From Actinomadura sp. NBRC 104412 (GTDB lineage Bacteria; Actinomycetota; Actinomycetes; Streptosporangiales; Streptosporangiaceae): 64,000 bases of DNA. Below, one piece after another: positions 33,180 to 42,361 of the stretch (position 1 is the stretch's first letter; each line of letters begins with the position of its first letter). Under the pieces are notes generated by a model. That model ran no database searches and was not told the origin of the DNA. It saw nothing but the letters and a program-made list of their open reading frames with translations. The stretch covers positions 372,001 to 436,000 of the forward strand of contig NZ_BSTM01000001.1 of the NCBI RefSeq assembly GCF_030269515.1, given 5' to 3'. A program made the position numbers and the translations under genes.

Positions 33180-33932
33180 ATGTTCGGAGACAGTCCGCTC
33201 GACCGCCGTACCCTGCTCCGGGGCGCCGCCACCGTCGGCGGTGGAACCCTGCTCGGCGTGGCCTCGACACCGTCCCCCGCACAGGCGGCACCGACCGTCT
33301 ACACGCGCGCCGACTGGGGCGCGCGACCGCCGAAGTCCCCCGCCACCGTCCTCGACCAGGCACCCGACCACATCGTCGTCCACCACACCGCGTCCGCGAA
33401 CACCACCGACTACTCGCTGGGCGCCGCTTTCGCGCTCTCGAGGTCCATCCAGAACCATCACATGGACTCGAACGGCTGGACCGACACCGGGCAACAGCTC
33501 ACGATCAGCCGCGGCGGCCATCTGATGGAGGGCCGCAACCGCGGCCTGTCGGCCATCCAAGCGGGAGATCACGTGGTCGGCGCCCACACGGCGAACCACA
33601 ACTCGCACACGATCGGCATCGAGAACGAGGGCATCTACATGACCGCGAATCCGACCGCGGCATTGTGGGAGAAGCTCGTTGAGACATGCGCGTGGCTCTG
33701 CGACGTCTACGGTCTCTCGCCGTCCGCGATCGTCGGCCACAGGGACTACAACGCCACCGCGTGCCCCGGAGACGTTCTGTACGCGAGGCTGCCTGAGCTT
33801 CGCAACGAGGTCGCGGCCATGCTGAACCTGGCCCAGACCCGCTATGCGACGCCCAGAGCGAGCGGCATGCCCGGTCCCCGCCACACCTTTGATCACGGGC
33901 CTGCGGTGGGCCCCGCGGACACCGTTCGCTGA
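33180..33932 (+). CDS. Exported N-acetylmuramoyl-L-alanine amidase (PGRP/amidase_2)
   Basis: A 250-residue protein with a twin-arginine-type signal ('DRRTLLRGAATVGGG', cleavage near AQAA). The amidase_2/PGRP domain runs from 'YTRADWGARPPKSP' to 'RLPELRNEV'. Zinc ligands are visible as His in 'HIVVHHTASA', His in 'SIQNHHMDSNGW' and the Cys region 'VGHRDYNATACPGDVLY' (His and Cys). It would cleave the bond between muramic acid and L-alanine in peptidoglycan. Length and layout are standard. It stands alone; TAGGAGC lies 6 bp upstream. Confidence 0.93.
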   Translation: MFGDSPLDRRTLLRGAATVGGGTLLGVASTPSPAQAAPTVYTRADWGARPPKSPATVLDQAPDHIVVHHTASANTTDYSLGAAFALSRSIQNHHMDSNGWTDTGQQLTISRGGHLMEGRNRGLSAIQAGDHVVGAHTANHNSHTIGIENEGIYMTANPTAALWEKLVETCAWLCDVYGLSPSAIVGHRDYNATACPGDVLYARLPELRNEVAAMLNLAQTRYATPRASGMPGPRHTFDHGPAVGPADTVR

Positions 33933-34038
33933 TACCGGCGCACACGCGCCCGCGCCGTACCGCAAAGAACTGGCGCGGGCGCTCGTGCGAAGAAGGTCGG
34001 GGGAAGAGGATTGCGCGAGGCGATCAGCGGCCGAGGGG

Positions 34039-34824
34039 TCAGTGGCAGGGGAGGGTTACGGTGCCCAGGTTGGTGAAGGTGGCTTCTATGGTGTCGCCTG
34101 GGGTGGTGGGGATGGCGTCGGTCAGGCCGCCGGTGAGGATGGTCCAGCCGGGTTCCAGGGAGAGGCCGCGGCGGGAGAGGGTGTTGGCGGCCAGGGCGAG
34201 GGCTTCGGCGGGGTGGCCTTGGACGGCGGCGCCGGTTGCGGTGTCGACGGTCGTGCCGTTGATCTTGAGGTGGCATCGTTCGGCGGCCAGGTCCAGGGTG
34301 TGGGGGTCGCGCCGGAGGTCGCCGGTGAGGTAGCGGGCGGAGGAGGCGTTGTCGGCCACCACGTCGGGGAGAGTGAATCTGAAATCGGTGTAGCGGCTGT
34401 CGATGACCTCCAGGCCCGCGGTCACCTCGGACACGGCCCGGAGGGCGGTGGCGGCGGTGATGCCGGGGCCGGTCAGGCGGCGGCCCAGGACGAAGACGAT
34501 CTCCGGTTCCACGCGGGGGTGGATCAGGTCGCCGACGACCAGGGGCGCGCCGGGGGGCAGGGGCATGTCGTCGGTGAGCCAGGCGGTGAGCGGTGAGTCG
34601 ATGCCCATGCGCCGTTGTTTGGGGCGTGAGGTGAGGCCCAGCTTGACCCCGGTGATGCGGCGGCCTTCGGCGATCTTGAGGCGCAGGCGTTCGTCCTGGA
34701 TCCGGTAGGCGGTGTCCAGGTCGAGCGCGGGCCATTCGTCGGTGATCGGGCCTCGGTCGGTGCGGGCGGTCTCGGCTTCGAGCAGCACGGCCGCGGCGCG
34801 TTCGACGGTCCATTCGACGCTCAC
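34039..34824 (-). CDS. 2-keto-4-pentenoate hydratase family enzyme
   Basis: A 261-residue protein of the fumarylacetoacetate-hydrolase superfamily. 'RITGVKLGLTSRPKQRRMGI', 'RVEPEIVFVLGRRLTGPG' (metal Glu residues) and 'GLEVIDSRYTDFRFTLPDVV' match MhpD/DmpE/HpaH hydratases, which add water to 2-hydroxypenta-2,4-dienoate-type products of catechol meta-cleavage. No aldolase or dehydrogenase partner is adjacent, so either substrate or pathway may differ (oxaloacetate decarboxylase-like members exist). GTG 34824 has AAAGGAG 6 bp upstream. Confidence 0.88.
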   Translation of the reverse strand: MSVEWTVERAAAVLLEAETARTDRGPITDEWPALDLDTAYRIQDERLRLKIAEGRRITGVKLGLTSRPKQRRMGIDSPLTAWLTDDMPLPPGAPLVVGDLIHPRVEPEIVFVLGRRLTGPGITAATALRAVSEVTAGLEVIDSRYTDFRFTLPDVVADNASSARYLTGDLRRDPHTLDLAAERCHLKINGTTVDTATGAAVQGHPAEALALAANTLSRRGLSLEPGWTILTGGLTDAIPTTPGDTIEATFTNLGTVTLPCH

Positions 34825-34933
34825 CAGGTCTCCTTTCCCCAGAGGATGATGCGCCATGGCGGGCGATGGCGCCAATACGGACGCATGTCCTGCGCAGGGC
34901 GGGTACAGCACAGCGGAGGACGAAGGAGGCGCT

Positions 34934-36061
34934 GTGGCCGATGAGCGTCTCACGATGGGCGTCGAGGAGGAGTTCCTGCTCGCCGACCCGGTTTCGGGGA
35001 CGACCGTGCCCGCGGCCGGGAAGCTGCTGGCGAAGGTGGGTGAGCATCCTCACCAGGGTGGGTGTTACCACCGCGAGCTGCTCACCTCCCAGGTCGAGGC
35101 CGCGACCGGCGTGTGCGGGTCGCTGGACGAGCTACGCCGGCATATCCGGGACGCGCGGGACGCCCTCGCGGAGGCGGCGGCCGGTGAGGGGCTGTTGCTG
35201 CTGTCGACGGGGACGCCGGTGCTGCCCGGGGCGGTGCCCGTGTCGGACGAGGGTTCTCACTATCGGGCGGTCTCGGGGATCTACTCGGGCATGGTGGCCG
35301 ACTACCAGGTCTGCGGCTGCCATGTGCATGTCGGGGTGGACGATCGTGAGACGGCGGTGGCGGTCGTCAACCATCTGCGGCCCTGGCTTCCGTCGCTGCT
35401 GGCGCTGTCGGCCAATTCCCCGTACGCCCAGGGGCGCGACAGCGGCTACGCGAGCTGGCGGATGATCGAGCAGTCGCGGTTCCCCGGCTCGGGGGTGCCG
35501 CCCGCCCTGACGGACGCCGCACACCATGATCGGGAGGTGGCGCGGCTCGTCGACTGCGGCGTCCTGGCCGATCACACGCAGTCGTTCTGGCTGGCGCGGC
35601 CCTCTCCGCGCTTGAAGACGGTGGAGGTGCGCGCGGCGGACGCCGTGCTGGGGGCCGAGGAGGCCGTCTTGCAGGCGGCGCTGACCCGTGCGCTCGTCCG
35701 CACCGCGTTGAGCGACTTGGACAGGGGACGCGAGGCCCGGCGCGTGGACGGGGCGTTGTGCGCTGCCGCCGTGTGGAACGCGGCGCGGTACGGCTTGGAA
35801 GGGCCCGCGGTCGATCCGTTCGAGGAGCGGCAGGTTCCCGCGCGGCGGCTGCTGGACGATCTGATGCGCCATGTCGCCCCGGCGTTGGAGGAGGCCGGGG
35901 ACCTGACGGAGACCTCGGCGCTGCTGGCCGGGGTGGCGCGTACCGGATCGGGCGCGGCACGTCAGCGCCGGGAGGCCGCGCTCGGCGGACCACCGGCCGT
36001 GATCGCCATGCTCGCCCGGAGGACCTCCCGCCACGCCCCGGCAGAAGGAGAGAAGGCATGA
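34934..36061 (+). CDS. YbdK-type carboxylate-amine (glutamate-cysteine-like) ligase
   Basis: A 375-residue enzyme of the glutamate-cysteine ligase 2 family. It begins with 'LTMGVEEEFLLADP' (ATP/Mg Glu cluster), then 'HRELLTSQVEAATGVC', 'CGCHVHVGVDDRETAVAVVN', 'ALSANSPYAQGRDSGYASWR' and 'RLKTVEVRAADAV'. Length is typical (about 370). These enzymes join a carboxylate to an amine with weak gamma-glutamyl-cysteine activity; the true substrate is usually unknown. GTG 34934 has AAGGAGG 5 bp before it. The ATGA overlap with the heme-oxygenase-like gene shows a two-gene operon. Confidence 0.92.
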   Translation: MADERLTMGVEEEFLLADPVSGTTVPAAGKLLAKVGEHPHQGGCYHRELLTSQVEAATGVCGSLDELRRHIRDARDALAEAAAGEGLLLLSTGTPVLPGAVPVSDEGSHYRAVSGIYSGMVADYQVCGCHVHVGVDDRETAVAVVNHLRPWLPSLLALSANSPYAQGRDSGYASWRMIEQSRFPGSGVPPALTDAAHHDREVARLVDCGVLADHTQSFWLARPSPRLKTVEVRAADAVLGAEEAVLQAALTRALVRTALSDLDRGREARRVDGALCAAAVWNAARYGLEGPAVDPFEERQVPARRLLDDLMRHVAPALEEAGDLTETSALLAGVARTGSGAARQRREAALGGPPAVIAMLARRTSRHAPAEGEKA

Positions 36062-37095
36062 CCCACAGCGCGACCACGGCCCCGCCTCTCGACGCCGCCC
36101 CACGGCTGCCGGAGCCACGCGGGCCGATGTCGGACGCCGTCATCACGATGCTGGCCCGGGATCCGTCGCACGGGTGGGCCAGCGAATCGCCGGCTCGCCG
36201 GTCCGACCCCTTCGGCGACGATCTGCACCTCGCCCTGCACCTGTGTTACGAGCTGCATTACCAGGGCTTTGCCGGCGTCCACCCCGACTGGGAGTGGGAC
36301 CCGCGCCTCATCGAGCTGCGCGGCGACATGGAACGCACGTTCCTGGAGGCGCTCCGCGAGCACGTACCCGGGGGCGACGACGTCGATCACGTCCTGGAGG
36401 AGCTGCTGACGGAGCCGCCCGGCGCGGGCGCCGTGCCGAGGCATCTGCGCCGGGCGGGCGAGCGGTGGCAGTTGCGCGAGTACGTGGCGCACCGGTCGAT
36501 CTACCACCTGAAGGAGGCCGACCCGCACGCCTGGGTGGTGCCGCGCCTGCGGGGGCGCGCCAAGGCGGCCTTGGTCGCGGTGGAGTTCGACGAGTTCGGC
36601 GGTGGACGGGCCGAACGGATGCATTCCCGCCTGTTCGCCGATCTGATGGAGGAGGTCGGGCTGGATCCGTCCTACGGGGCCTACGTGGACGACGCGCCCG
36701 CCCCCATGCTCGCCATCACCAACATGATGTCGATGTTCGGGCTGCACCGGGCCCTGCGCGGCGCGCTGGTCGGGCATTTCGCCGCCGCCGAGATCACCAC
36801 CGCCCCGAGCGCCCGGCGGTTCGCGCGGGCGCTGCGCCATCTCGGGGTCGGTGAACGCGGCGTCAGGTTCTACACCGAGCATGTCGAGGCCGACGCCGTC
36901 CACGAGCAGGTGCTACGCCATGACGTGGTCGGCGGCCTGCTGGAGTCGGAGCCGGGACTGGCCGCGGACGTAGTACTGGGCGTCCAGGCCACCGCGCTGC
37001 TGGAGGACCGGTTCGAGGATCACGTTCTGGGCTGCTGGCAGGCGGATCCGCCGCGCACGTCGCTCCGCCGGTGGCTGGTGTCGCAGAACGGGTAG
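36058..37095 (+). CDS. Heme-oxygenase-like diiron (HDO) protein, iron-containing redox enzyme family
   Basis: A 345-residue helical protein. Metal-ligand motifs fitting HDOs are visible: 'HLKEADPHAWVVPRL' (Glu, His) and 'AVEFDEFGGGRAERMHSRLF' (Glu, Glu, His), plus 'LHYQGFAGVHPDWEWD' upstream. Related enzymes (SznF, UndA, BesC types) use a diiron centre and O2 to oxidise amines or fatty acids. The substrate is unknown here, but coupling to an amide-forming ligase suggests a modified amino acid or peptide. The last 76 bp overlap, tail to tail, a CDGSH gene on the other strand. Confidence 0.85.
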   Translation: MTHSATTAPPLDAAPRLPEPRGPMSDAVITMLARDPSHGWASESPARRSDPFGDDLHLALHLCYELHYQGFAGVHPDWEWDPRLIELRGDMERTFLEALREHVPGGDDVDHVLEELLTEPPGAGAVPRHLRRAGERWQLREYVAHRSIYHLKEADPHAWVVPRLRGRAKAALVAVEFDEFGGGRAERMHSRLFADLMEEVGLDPSYGAYVDDAPAPMLAITNMMSMFGLHRALRGALVGHFAAAEITTAPSARRFARALRHLGVGERGVRFYTEHVEADAVHEQVLRHDVVGGLLESEPGLAADVVLGVQATALLEDRFEDHVLGCWQADPPRTSLRRWLVSQNG

Positions 37096-37211
37096 CTGCC
37101 GCTGCGGCGGCACATGCACAGCGCCACCATGAAACGGTCGGAGGTCACCGTGCCGCCGTCCTCCAAGACGACCTCGACCGGCCCCTCCACCAGGAGGGGC
37201 CCGCCGGGCAC
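37020..37211 (-). CDS. CDGSH iron-sulfur domain protein
   Basis: A 63-residue protein with the mitoNEET-type motif C-x-C-x2-S-x3-P-x-C-D-x-S-H: Cys32, Cys34, Cys43 and His47 should bind a [2Fe-2S] cluster. The normally invariant Gly of CDGSH is Thr here (CDTSH). GTG 37211, preceded at a good distance by GGAGG, gives the common start 'PGGPLLVEGP'. It follows the methyltransferase gene by 19 bp on the same strand and overlaps the end of the HDO gene. It may supply electrons or iron to that enzyme, which is inference. Confidence 0.82.
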   Translation of the reverse strand: MPGGPLLVEGPVEVVLEDGGTVTSDRFMVALCMCRRSGSYPFCDTSHRRSDVRGGSACQQPRT

Positions 37212-37230
37212 CGGCCGCACCCTCCGCCGG

Positions 37231-37914
37231 TCAGGACGCGGCTGCACGGTCGGCGGTGGCGATGCGGTCGGCACGGATGACCACCAGTTCCTCATGGCGC
37301 TGACCAGGACGGATGAGGCCGTGCCGCTCCATGGCCGCGGCTTTGGAGAGCATCACGGGACCGAACGGCTCGGGCCGCCGCGCGACCACCGACGCCCGCA
37401 GCCCGGCCCGGCGCAGTGCGCGCAGGCTGGCCTCCGGCCCGCTGAACTCCGAGTGGACGAGCAGGAGCGTCCCGTCCGGCTCCAGGTGGCGGGGGGCCTG
37501 GGCGCAGATCCGGTCGAGGATCAGCCTTCCGCCGTGTCCCCCGTCCCAGGTGCGGGCGCCGCGGAGCCGGTGGGCCGGGCGCGGCGCGCCACCCGCGACG
37601 TACGGGGGGTTGGCCAGGATGACCCCGAAGGTCTCCCCCGCGACCGGCGCGAACAGGTCGCCGCGCAGCACCCGCAGGCGCAGCCCGCGGAGCGTCGCGT
37701 TGAGACGGGCGGCCATGACGGCGCGCGCGGAGATGTCGATCGCGGTCACCTGGGACGCTCCGCCCCGCGCCGCCGCCAGGGCGACCGCACCCGTCCCGGT
37801 GCCCACGTCCAGGACGCGGGCTCCGGCGAGCACATCGGCGCGTTCGGCGGCCTCGCACAGTAACGACGTGTCACCTTGGGGCGGGTAGACGCCCAGGGGC
37901 CTCATCAGCAGCAT
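37231..37914 (-). CDS. HemK-like methyltransferase
   Basis: A 227-residue SAM methyltransferase: 'GARVLDVGTGTGAVALAAAR' (motif I), 'VTAIDISARAVMAARLNA', 'GVILANPPYVAGGAP' (NPPY, typical of enzymes methylating Gln, Asn or adenine amides) and 'PDGTLLLVHSEFSG'. Without the PrmC N-terminal helical domain it resembles the HemK2/MTQ2 type. The target is not evident. The N-terminal 'RPLGVYPPQGDTSLL' is typical of this subgroup. It is in one unit with the CDGSH gene. Confidence 0.86.
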   Translation of the reverse strand: MLLMRPLGVYPPQGDTSLLCEAAERADVLAGARVLDVGTGTGAVALAAARGGASQVTAIDISARAVMAARLNATLRGLRLRVLRGDLFAPVAGETFGVILANPPYVAGGAPRPAHRLRGARTWDGGHGGRLILDRICAQAPRHLEPDGTLLLVHSEFSGPEASLRALRRAGLRASVVARRPEPFGPVMLSKAAAMERHGLIRPGQRHEELVVIRADRIATADRAAAS

Positions 37915-37974
37915 GGGGATCCATTACCGCGACAAATACGGACGAAACATCCAGCCCAGGCGCCCACCCGGCGT

Positions 37975-39000
37975 CTAGTGCGCGCTCGACTCCGCCCACA
38001 GGTTGATGCCCGCCTCGACCGCGTCCCGGTCGATGGCGTCCAGCTCCTCCTGGGTGAAGGCGAGGTTGTCCACGCTGGCCAGGCTGTTCTCCAGTTGCGC
38101 GACGCTGCTGGCGCCGATCAGCACCGAGGTGACCCGCTCGTCACGCAGCGCCCACGCCAGCGCCATCTGGGCCAGCGACTGGCCGCGCGAGCGCGCGATC
38201 TCGTTGAGGGCACGCACATGCGCGAGCGTCTCGGGGGTCAGGAAGTCGGGCGACAGCGACTTGCCCTGGCTGGCCCGCGAGCCCTCCGGAATTCCGTCCA
38301 GGTACCGGTCGGTCAGCATCCCCTGGGCCAGCGGCGAGAACGCGATGCAGCCCACGCCGAGCCGTTCCAGCGTGTCCAGCAGCCTGCCCTCGATCCACCG
38401 GTTCAGCATCGAGTACGAGGGCTGGTGGATCAGCATCGGCGTCCCCATCTCGCGCAGGATCGCCACCGCCTCGGCGGTGCGCTCCGGCGAGTACGACGAG
38501 ATGCCCGCGTACAGCGCCTTGCCGGACCGGACGGCCTGGTCGAGCGCCCCCATCGTCTCCTCAAGCGGCGTCTCGGGGTCGAACCGGTGGCTGTAGAAGA
38601 TGTCGACGTAGTCCAGGCCCATCCTGGCCAGCGACTGGTCGAGGCTGGCGAGCAGGTACTTGCGCGAGCCCCAGTCCCCGTACGGCCCCGGCCACATGTC
38701 GTACCCGGCCTTGGTCGAGATGATCAGCTCGTCCCGGTAGGGCCTGAGGTCCTCGCGGAGGATCCGGCCGAAGTTGAGCTCCGCGCTCCCGTACGGGGGC
38801 CCGTAGTTGTTGGCCAGGTCGAAGTGGGTGACGCCCAGATCGAACGCCCGCCTGAGCACGGCCCGCTGTACCTCGATCGGGCGGTCGTCCCCGAAGTTGT
38901 GCCACAGCCCCAGCGACACGGCCGGCAGCTTCACACCGCTGCGCCCGCAGCGGCGGTACGGGAGGCGGTCATAACGATCATCAGCGGCGAGATAGGTCAT
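37975..39000 (-). CDS. Aldo/keto reductase, YghZ/Gpr (glyceraldehyde-3-phosphate reductase) type
   Basis: A 341-residue TIM-barrel oxidoreductase: 'YRRCGRSGVKLPAVSLGLWH', 'THFDLANNYGPPYGSAE' (Asp, Tyr), 'LIISTKAGYDMWPGPYG' (Lys), 'DYVDIFYSHRFDPETPLEET' (His) and 'RVTSVLIGASSVAQLENS' for NADPH. Full-length agreement with E. coli YghZ, an NADPH-dependent reductase of L-glyceraldehyde 3-phosphate and other aldehydes. Start ATG 39000. Monocistronic. Confidence 0.93.
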   Translation of the reverse strand: MTYLAADDRYDRLPYRRCGRSGVKLPAVSLGLWHNFGDDRPIEVQRAVLRRAFDLGVTHFDLANNYGPPYGSAELNFGRILREDLRPYRDELIISTKAGYDMWPGPYGDWGSRKYLLASLDQSLARMGLDYVDIFYSHRFDPETPLEETMGALDQAVRSGKALYAGISSYSPERTAEAVAILREMGTPMLIHQPSYSMLNRWIEGRLLDTLERLGVGCIAFSPLAQGMLTDRYLDGIPEGSRASQGKSLSPDFLTPETLAHVRALNEIARSRGQSLAQMALAWALRDERVTSVLIGASSVAQLENSLASVDNLAFTQEELDAIDRDAVEAGINLWAESSAH

Positions 39001-39162
39001 GATCCGAGTCTGGCAGGTGATCGGAGGGCATGCCCAACCATGCAGATCACGTTCGGCCACGGCGTGATCACCAAGCGCAGGAAACACAGTCTTTTCCGGG
39101 GGGAAACAGGATCTTCACCGATGCGGCGGACCTTGATCCACAACTGGATCGAGGAGGGACCT

Positions 39163-39423
39163 ATGGCGCCGACGCCGCCGACCGACGAGGAGATCGACAC
39201 CTTCATCCGCACCAGGCTCAGGATGATCGGGGTGGACCTCTCGGTACTGCCCGACGACGACCCGTCCGCGCCCGCCGACCAGCGGCGGGCCATCGCCGCC
39301 TGCCGGAGCGCGCTCGCCGATGTCGCGCCGGTCACCGCGTACACACTGGACGCGCAGCGGTACGCGCCGATCCTGTACCCGGCACCGCACTCGGAGTGGA
39401 CGGGGTTCGGCGATGACGCGTGA
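39163..39423 (+). CDS. Small hypothetical protein upstream of the amidase
   Basis: An 86-residue acidic protein: 'PPTDEEIDTFIRTRLRMIGV', 'SVLPDDDPSAPADQRRAIAA' and 'TAYTLDAQRYAPILYPAP'. GAGGAGGGA precedes the ATG. It overlaps the amidase start by 11 bp, so the two are translationally coupled, and it may be a dedicated small subunit or chaperone for it. A similar small acidic protein next to secreted amidases is familiar in actinobacteria, but I cannot name a family. Confidence 0.65.
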   Translation: MAPTPPTDEEIDTFIRTRLRMIGVDLSVLPDDDPSAPADQRRAIAACRSALADVAPVTAYTLDAQRYAPILYPAPHSEWTGFGDDA

Positions 39424-41074
39424 GACCACGCCGGTGACCACGGCGACCGAGGAGAACCCGGTCGCGCTCGCGGACGAGGGTCCCGCGCGGCGCAGGTTCC
39501 TCGCGTACATGGGGTCGCTCACCGCCGCCGCGGCGGCCGGGACGGCGGTGGTCGCGGCGTCCACGGGTCCCGCGCACGCCGACCCGAACCCGAAGCCCCT
39601 GACCGGGCCGCTGCCGGGCGCGGAGGATGCCAAGCTCGGCAGCGACCTCACCGAGCTGACCGTCGCGGAGGCGGCGACGCTGATACGGGCGCGCAAGCTC
39701 AGCCCCGTCGACCTGGTGGACGCCTACCTCGCGCGCATCGAGAAGCACGAGCCGACCTATCAGGCGTTCAACACGGTGCTGGCCGACGCCGCCCGCAAGC
39801 GCGCGCGTGAGCTGGCGAAGGAGCCCGCGCACAACGCGCTGCACGGCATCCCGCTCGGGATCAAGGACAACTACTACACCCAGGGCGTGAAGACGACCGC
39901 CAACTCGTTGCTCTTCAAGGACTTCGTCCCGGACTACGACGCGACGTGTGTGGCGCGGCTGAAGGCGAACGGCGGCATCGTGCTCGGCAAGACGCAGATG
40001 GGCCCGCTGGCGACCACCCGCGCGACCGACCCGTTCGGCGTCGTGACGTCCGTGAACGCGTGGACGCCCGACGATCCGCGGACCAACCCGGGCGGCTCGT
40101 CCACCGGTTCGGCCACCGCCGTCGCGGGACGGCTGGTCACGTCCTCGATCGGCACCCAGACCGGCGGGTCGATCACCAACCCCTCCAACGCGCAGAACCT
40201 GACCGGGCTCAAGCCGACGCTGGGCCGGTGCAGCGTGTACGGGGTGATCCCGCTGACCTACACCCGCGACCACACCGGGCCGCTGGCCAGGGACGCGGTC
40301 GACGCCGCGATCATGCTTCAGGCGCTGGCGGGCGCGGACCCGCACGATCCCCGCACCGGCGGCGTGCCGCGCCCGCCGGACTACCTCCGCGCCACCCGCG
40401 TCGAGCGGCGCGGCGGGCGCGTCAAGCCGCCGTTCGCGCTGCGGCTGGGCGTGCTGCCCGGCTACACCAGCGGGACGTCCGCGACCGCCAGGGCACGGGC
40501 CGCGATGCTGGACGAGATGGCGAACGCCGGGGTCCGGATCAAGGAGGTGAGCCTGCCGGACGAGTGGGACTTCCTCACCGGCTCGTCCATCACCACCGCC
40601 AGCGCCGCCGAGCGCTGCGAGACGTTCATGGAGTTCCTGCGCCGGGACGTGCGGGGCTTCGGGGTGTCCCTGAACAGTTGGCTGCGCTCGCTGTTCGTGC
40701 CGGGCCACGACTACGTCACCTGGCTGCGGCTGCGCATGCTGCTGCTCGAAAAGATCCTCTTCGAGCTGTTCCGGGACGTGAACCTGGTGGTCCAGACCTC
40801 GGTCACCCCGTTCGACCTGGTCGGCTGCCCGCTGATCGGCTTCCCGATCGGGTTCTCGCAGAACGCCGACGGGCTGGACGTGCCCATCGGCGCCCTGGTC
40901 GGCGGGCTCCCGTACGGCGAGGAGCGGCTGCTCGGCCTGGCCGCCACGTACCAGGCGACCACGGACTGGCACAAGCGGCGCCCGCCCGAGCCGTCCGCCG
41001 CGAGCGCCCGCATCGCCGCGGCGCGGCGTCCACGGGTCACCGCGGAGGAGGTCGTGGCCGCCGGCCTGCTGTGA
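39413..41074 (+). CDS. Tat-exported amidase (amidase-signature family)
   Basis: A 553-residue protein. A twin-arginine-like signal 'ARRRFLAYMGSLTAAAAAG' ends near 'AHA'. The amidase-signature domain carries the Ser-cisSer-Lys triad: Lys151 in 'LGIKDNYYTQG', Ser229 in 'NPGGSSTGSATAVA' and Ser253 in 'QTGGSITNPSN', with normal spacing (78 and 24). Family enzymes hydrolyse amides and related bonds; the substrate is unknown. It is followed by a long inverted repeat shared with the convergent exporter operon. Confidence 0.92.
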   Translation: MTRETTPVTTATEENPVALADEGPARRRFLAYMGSLTAAAAAGTAVVAASTGPAHADPNPKPLTGPLPGAEDAKLGSDLTELTVAEAATLIRARKLSPVDLVDAYLARIEKHEPTYQAFNTVLADAARKRARELAKEPAHNALHGIPLGIKDNYYTQGVKTTANSLLFKDFVPDYDATCVARLKANGGIVLGKTQMGPLATTRATDPFGVVTSVNAWTPDDPRTNPGGSSTGSATAVAGRLVTSSIGTQTGGSITNPSNAQNLTGLKPTLGRCSVYGVIPLTYTRDHTGPLARDAVDAAIMLQALAGADPHDPRTGGVPRPPDYLRATRVERRGGRVKPPFALRLGVLPGYTSGTSATARARAAMLDEMANAGVRIKEVSLPDEWDFLTGSSITTASAAERCETFMEFLRRDVRGFGVSLNSWLRSLFVPGHDYVTWLRLRMLLLEKILFELFRDVNLVVQTSVTPFDLVGCPLIGFPIGFSQNADGLDVPIGALVGGLPYGEERLLGLAATYQATTDWHKRRPPEPSAASARIAAARRPRVTAEEVVAAGLL

Positions 41075-41082
41075 CGGCGGAG

Positions 41083-41132
41083 CCGGTCAGGGCCGTCCCC
41101 GGCACATGGGGGGACGGGACGGCCCCGACCGG
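41083..41132. terminator. Bidirectional terminator between amidase and exporter operon
   Basis: CCGGTCAGGGCCGTCCC (41083-41099) and GGGACGGCCCCGACCGG (41116-41132), a 17-bp stem with one mismatch and a 16-base loop, lying between two convergent transcripts. Confidence 0.8.
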
Positions 41133-41143
41133 CGGGCCGGCCG

Positions 41144-42361
41144 CTATTGCGCGGCCAGCGCCTCGGTGGGGGCGAGGCGGGACGCGCGGATCGCCGGATA
41201 CAGGCCCGCCAGCGCGCCGATGACGAGCGTTGCCACGATCCCGCCCAGCACCGCCCACGCCGGCACCACGGTCGGCCAGCCCTGGGACCGCGCGTACACG
41301 AAGGTGACCAGCGTCCCGATGAACGCGCCGCCCGCGCCCCCGAGTGCGGACAGCAGCAGGGACTCGGCCAGGAACTGGGTGCGGATCTGCCCCCTGGTGG
41401 CGCCCAGCGAGCGGCGCAGCCCGATCTCCGCGCGCCGTTCCAGCACGGAGATCACCATCGTGTTGGCCACCCCGACCCCGCCGACCAGCAGCGCCACCGC
41501 GCCCAGGCCGAGCAGCAACTGGGTGAACGCCTCACCGGCGGCCTGCTGGGCCTCCAGCGCCTCCGACGGGCGCGACACCTCGACCTCGTTGGGCGCCTCC
41601 GGGTTGGCGGTCGCGCCCAGCACCTCGCTGACCGCCTCGACGCTCGCCTCCTCCGAGCGCGTGTAGATCGTGGTCGGGTGCCCGTCGAAGGACAGCTCCG
41701 CCTCCGCCACCGGCCAGCCCACCAGCGCCGCGCTGTCGAGTTCGGGCGCCAGCGGGGCCGGCTCCAGGATGCCGATCACGGTGAACCAGCGCCCGCCGAT
41801 GAAGACCTGGGTGTCGGGGCCCGCCCGGCCGATCCCCAGCCGCTCGGCCGCCTTGCTGCCCAGCACCGTCGTGGGGAACCTGCCGGTCGCCTCGTTCAAC
41901 CAGGAACCGCTGGCCAGCCGTGCCCCCGTCGCGTCCCGCAGGGTGGTGCGGGCGGCGTACGCGGAGATCCCGCCGGTGTCGGTCTCGGGCACCTTGTCGC
42001 TCCGGTACACCTTGGCGCCGTCCACCAGCCCGATCGCCGAGGCCGTCCGGACGGGCCCGATCCTGGCCACCATCGCCTCGGACTGGTCGGGTAGCTGCGC
42101 CTCCTCCCCCGTCATGGTGTTGCCGGGCTTCACCGTCAGCAGGTTGGTGCCGAGGGACGCCAGCGTCCTGTCCAGGTCGGCGCGCGACGACGAGGAGATG
42201 CCGACGACGGCCACCATCGCGGCGATCCCGATCGCGATGCCGAGCGCGGACAGGAACGCCCGCGTCGGACGGGTCCGCAGCCCCACCGCGCCCACCTTGA
42301 GCACGTCCCGCGGCCACATCCGCGCCGGCCGCGGCGGCACCGGTCCCTCAGTGACCGTCAT
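41144..42361 (-). CDS. MacB/FtsX-type ABC transporter permease
   Basis: A 405-residue membrane protein. Helix 1 is near 30-50 ('[20 protein letters not shown]'). A large periplasmic MacB_PCD domain follows (about 55-270). Three C-terminal helices come from '[20 protein letters not shown]' onward, with the FtsX signature '[20 protein letters not shown]' between. It pairs with the ATPase encoded just upstream (14-bp overlap) and the HlyD adaptor to form a MacAB-like exporter of peptides, lipids or antibiotics. Substrate unknown. Confidence 0.93.
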   Translation of the reverse strand: MTVTEGPVPPRPARMWPRDVLKVGAVGLRTRPTRAFLSALGIAIGIAAMVAVVGISSSSRADLDRTLASLGTNLLTVKPGNTMTGEEAQLPDQSEAMVARIGPVRTASAIGLVDGAKVYRSDKVPETDTGGISAYAARTTLRDATGARLASGSWLNEATGRFPTTVLGSKAAERLGIGRAGPDTQVFIGGRWFTVIGILEPAPLAPELDSAALVGWPVAEAELSFDGHPTTIYTRSEEASVEAVSEVLGATANPEAPNEVEVSRPSEALEAQQAAGEAFTQLLLGLGAVALLVGGVGVANTMVISVLERRAEIGLRRSLGATRGQIRTQFLAESLLLSALGGAGGAFIGTLVTFVYARSQGWPTVVPAWAVLGGIVATLVIGALAGLYPAIRASRLAPTEALAAQ

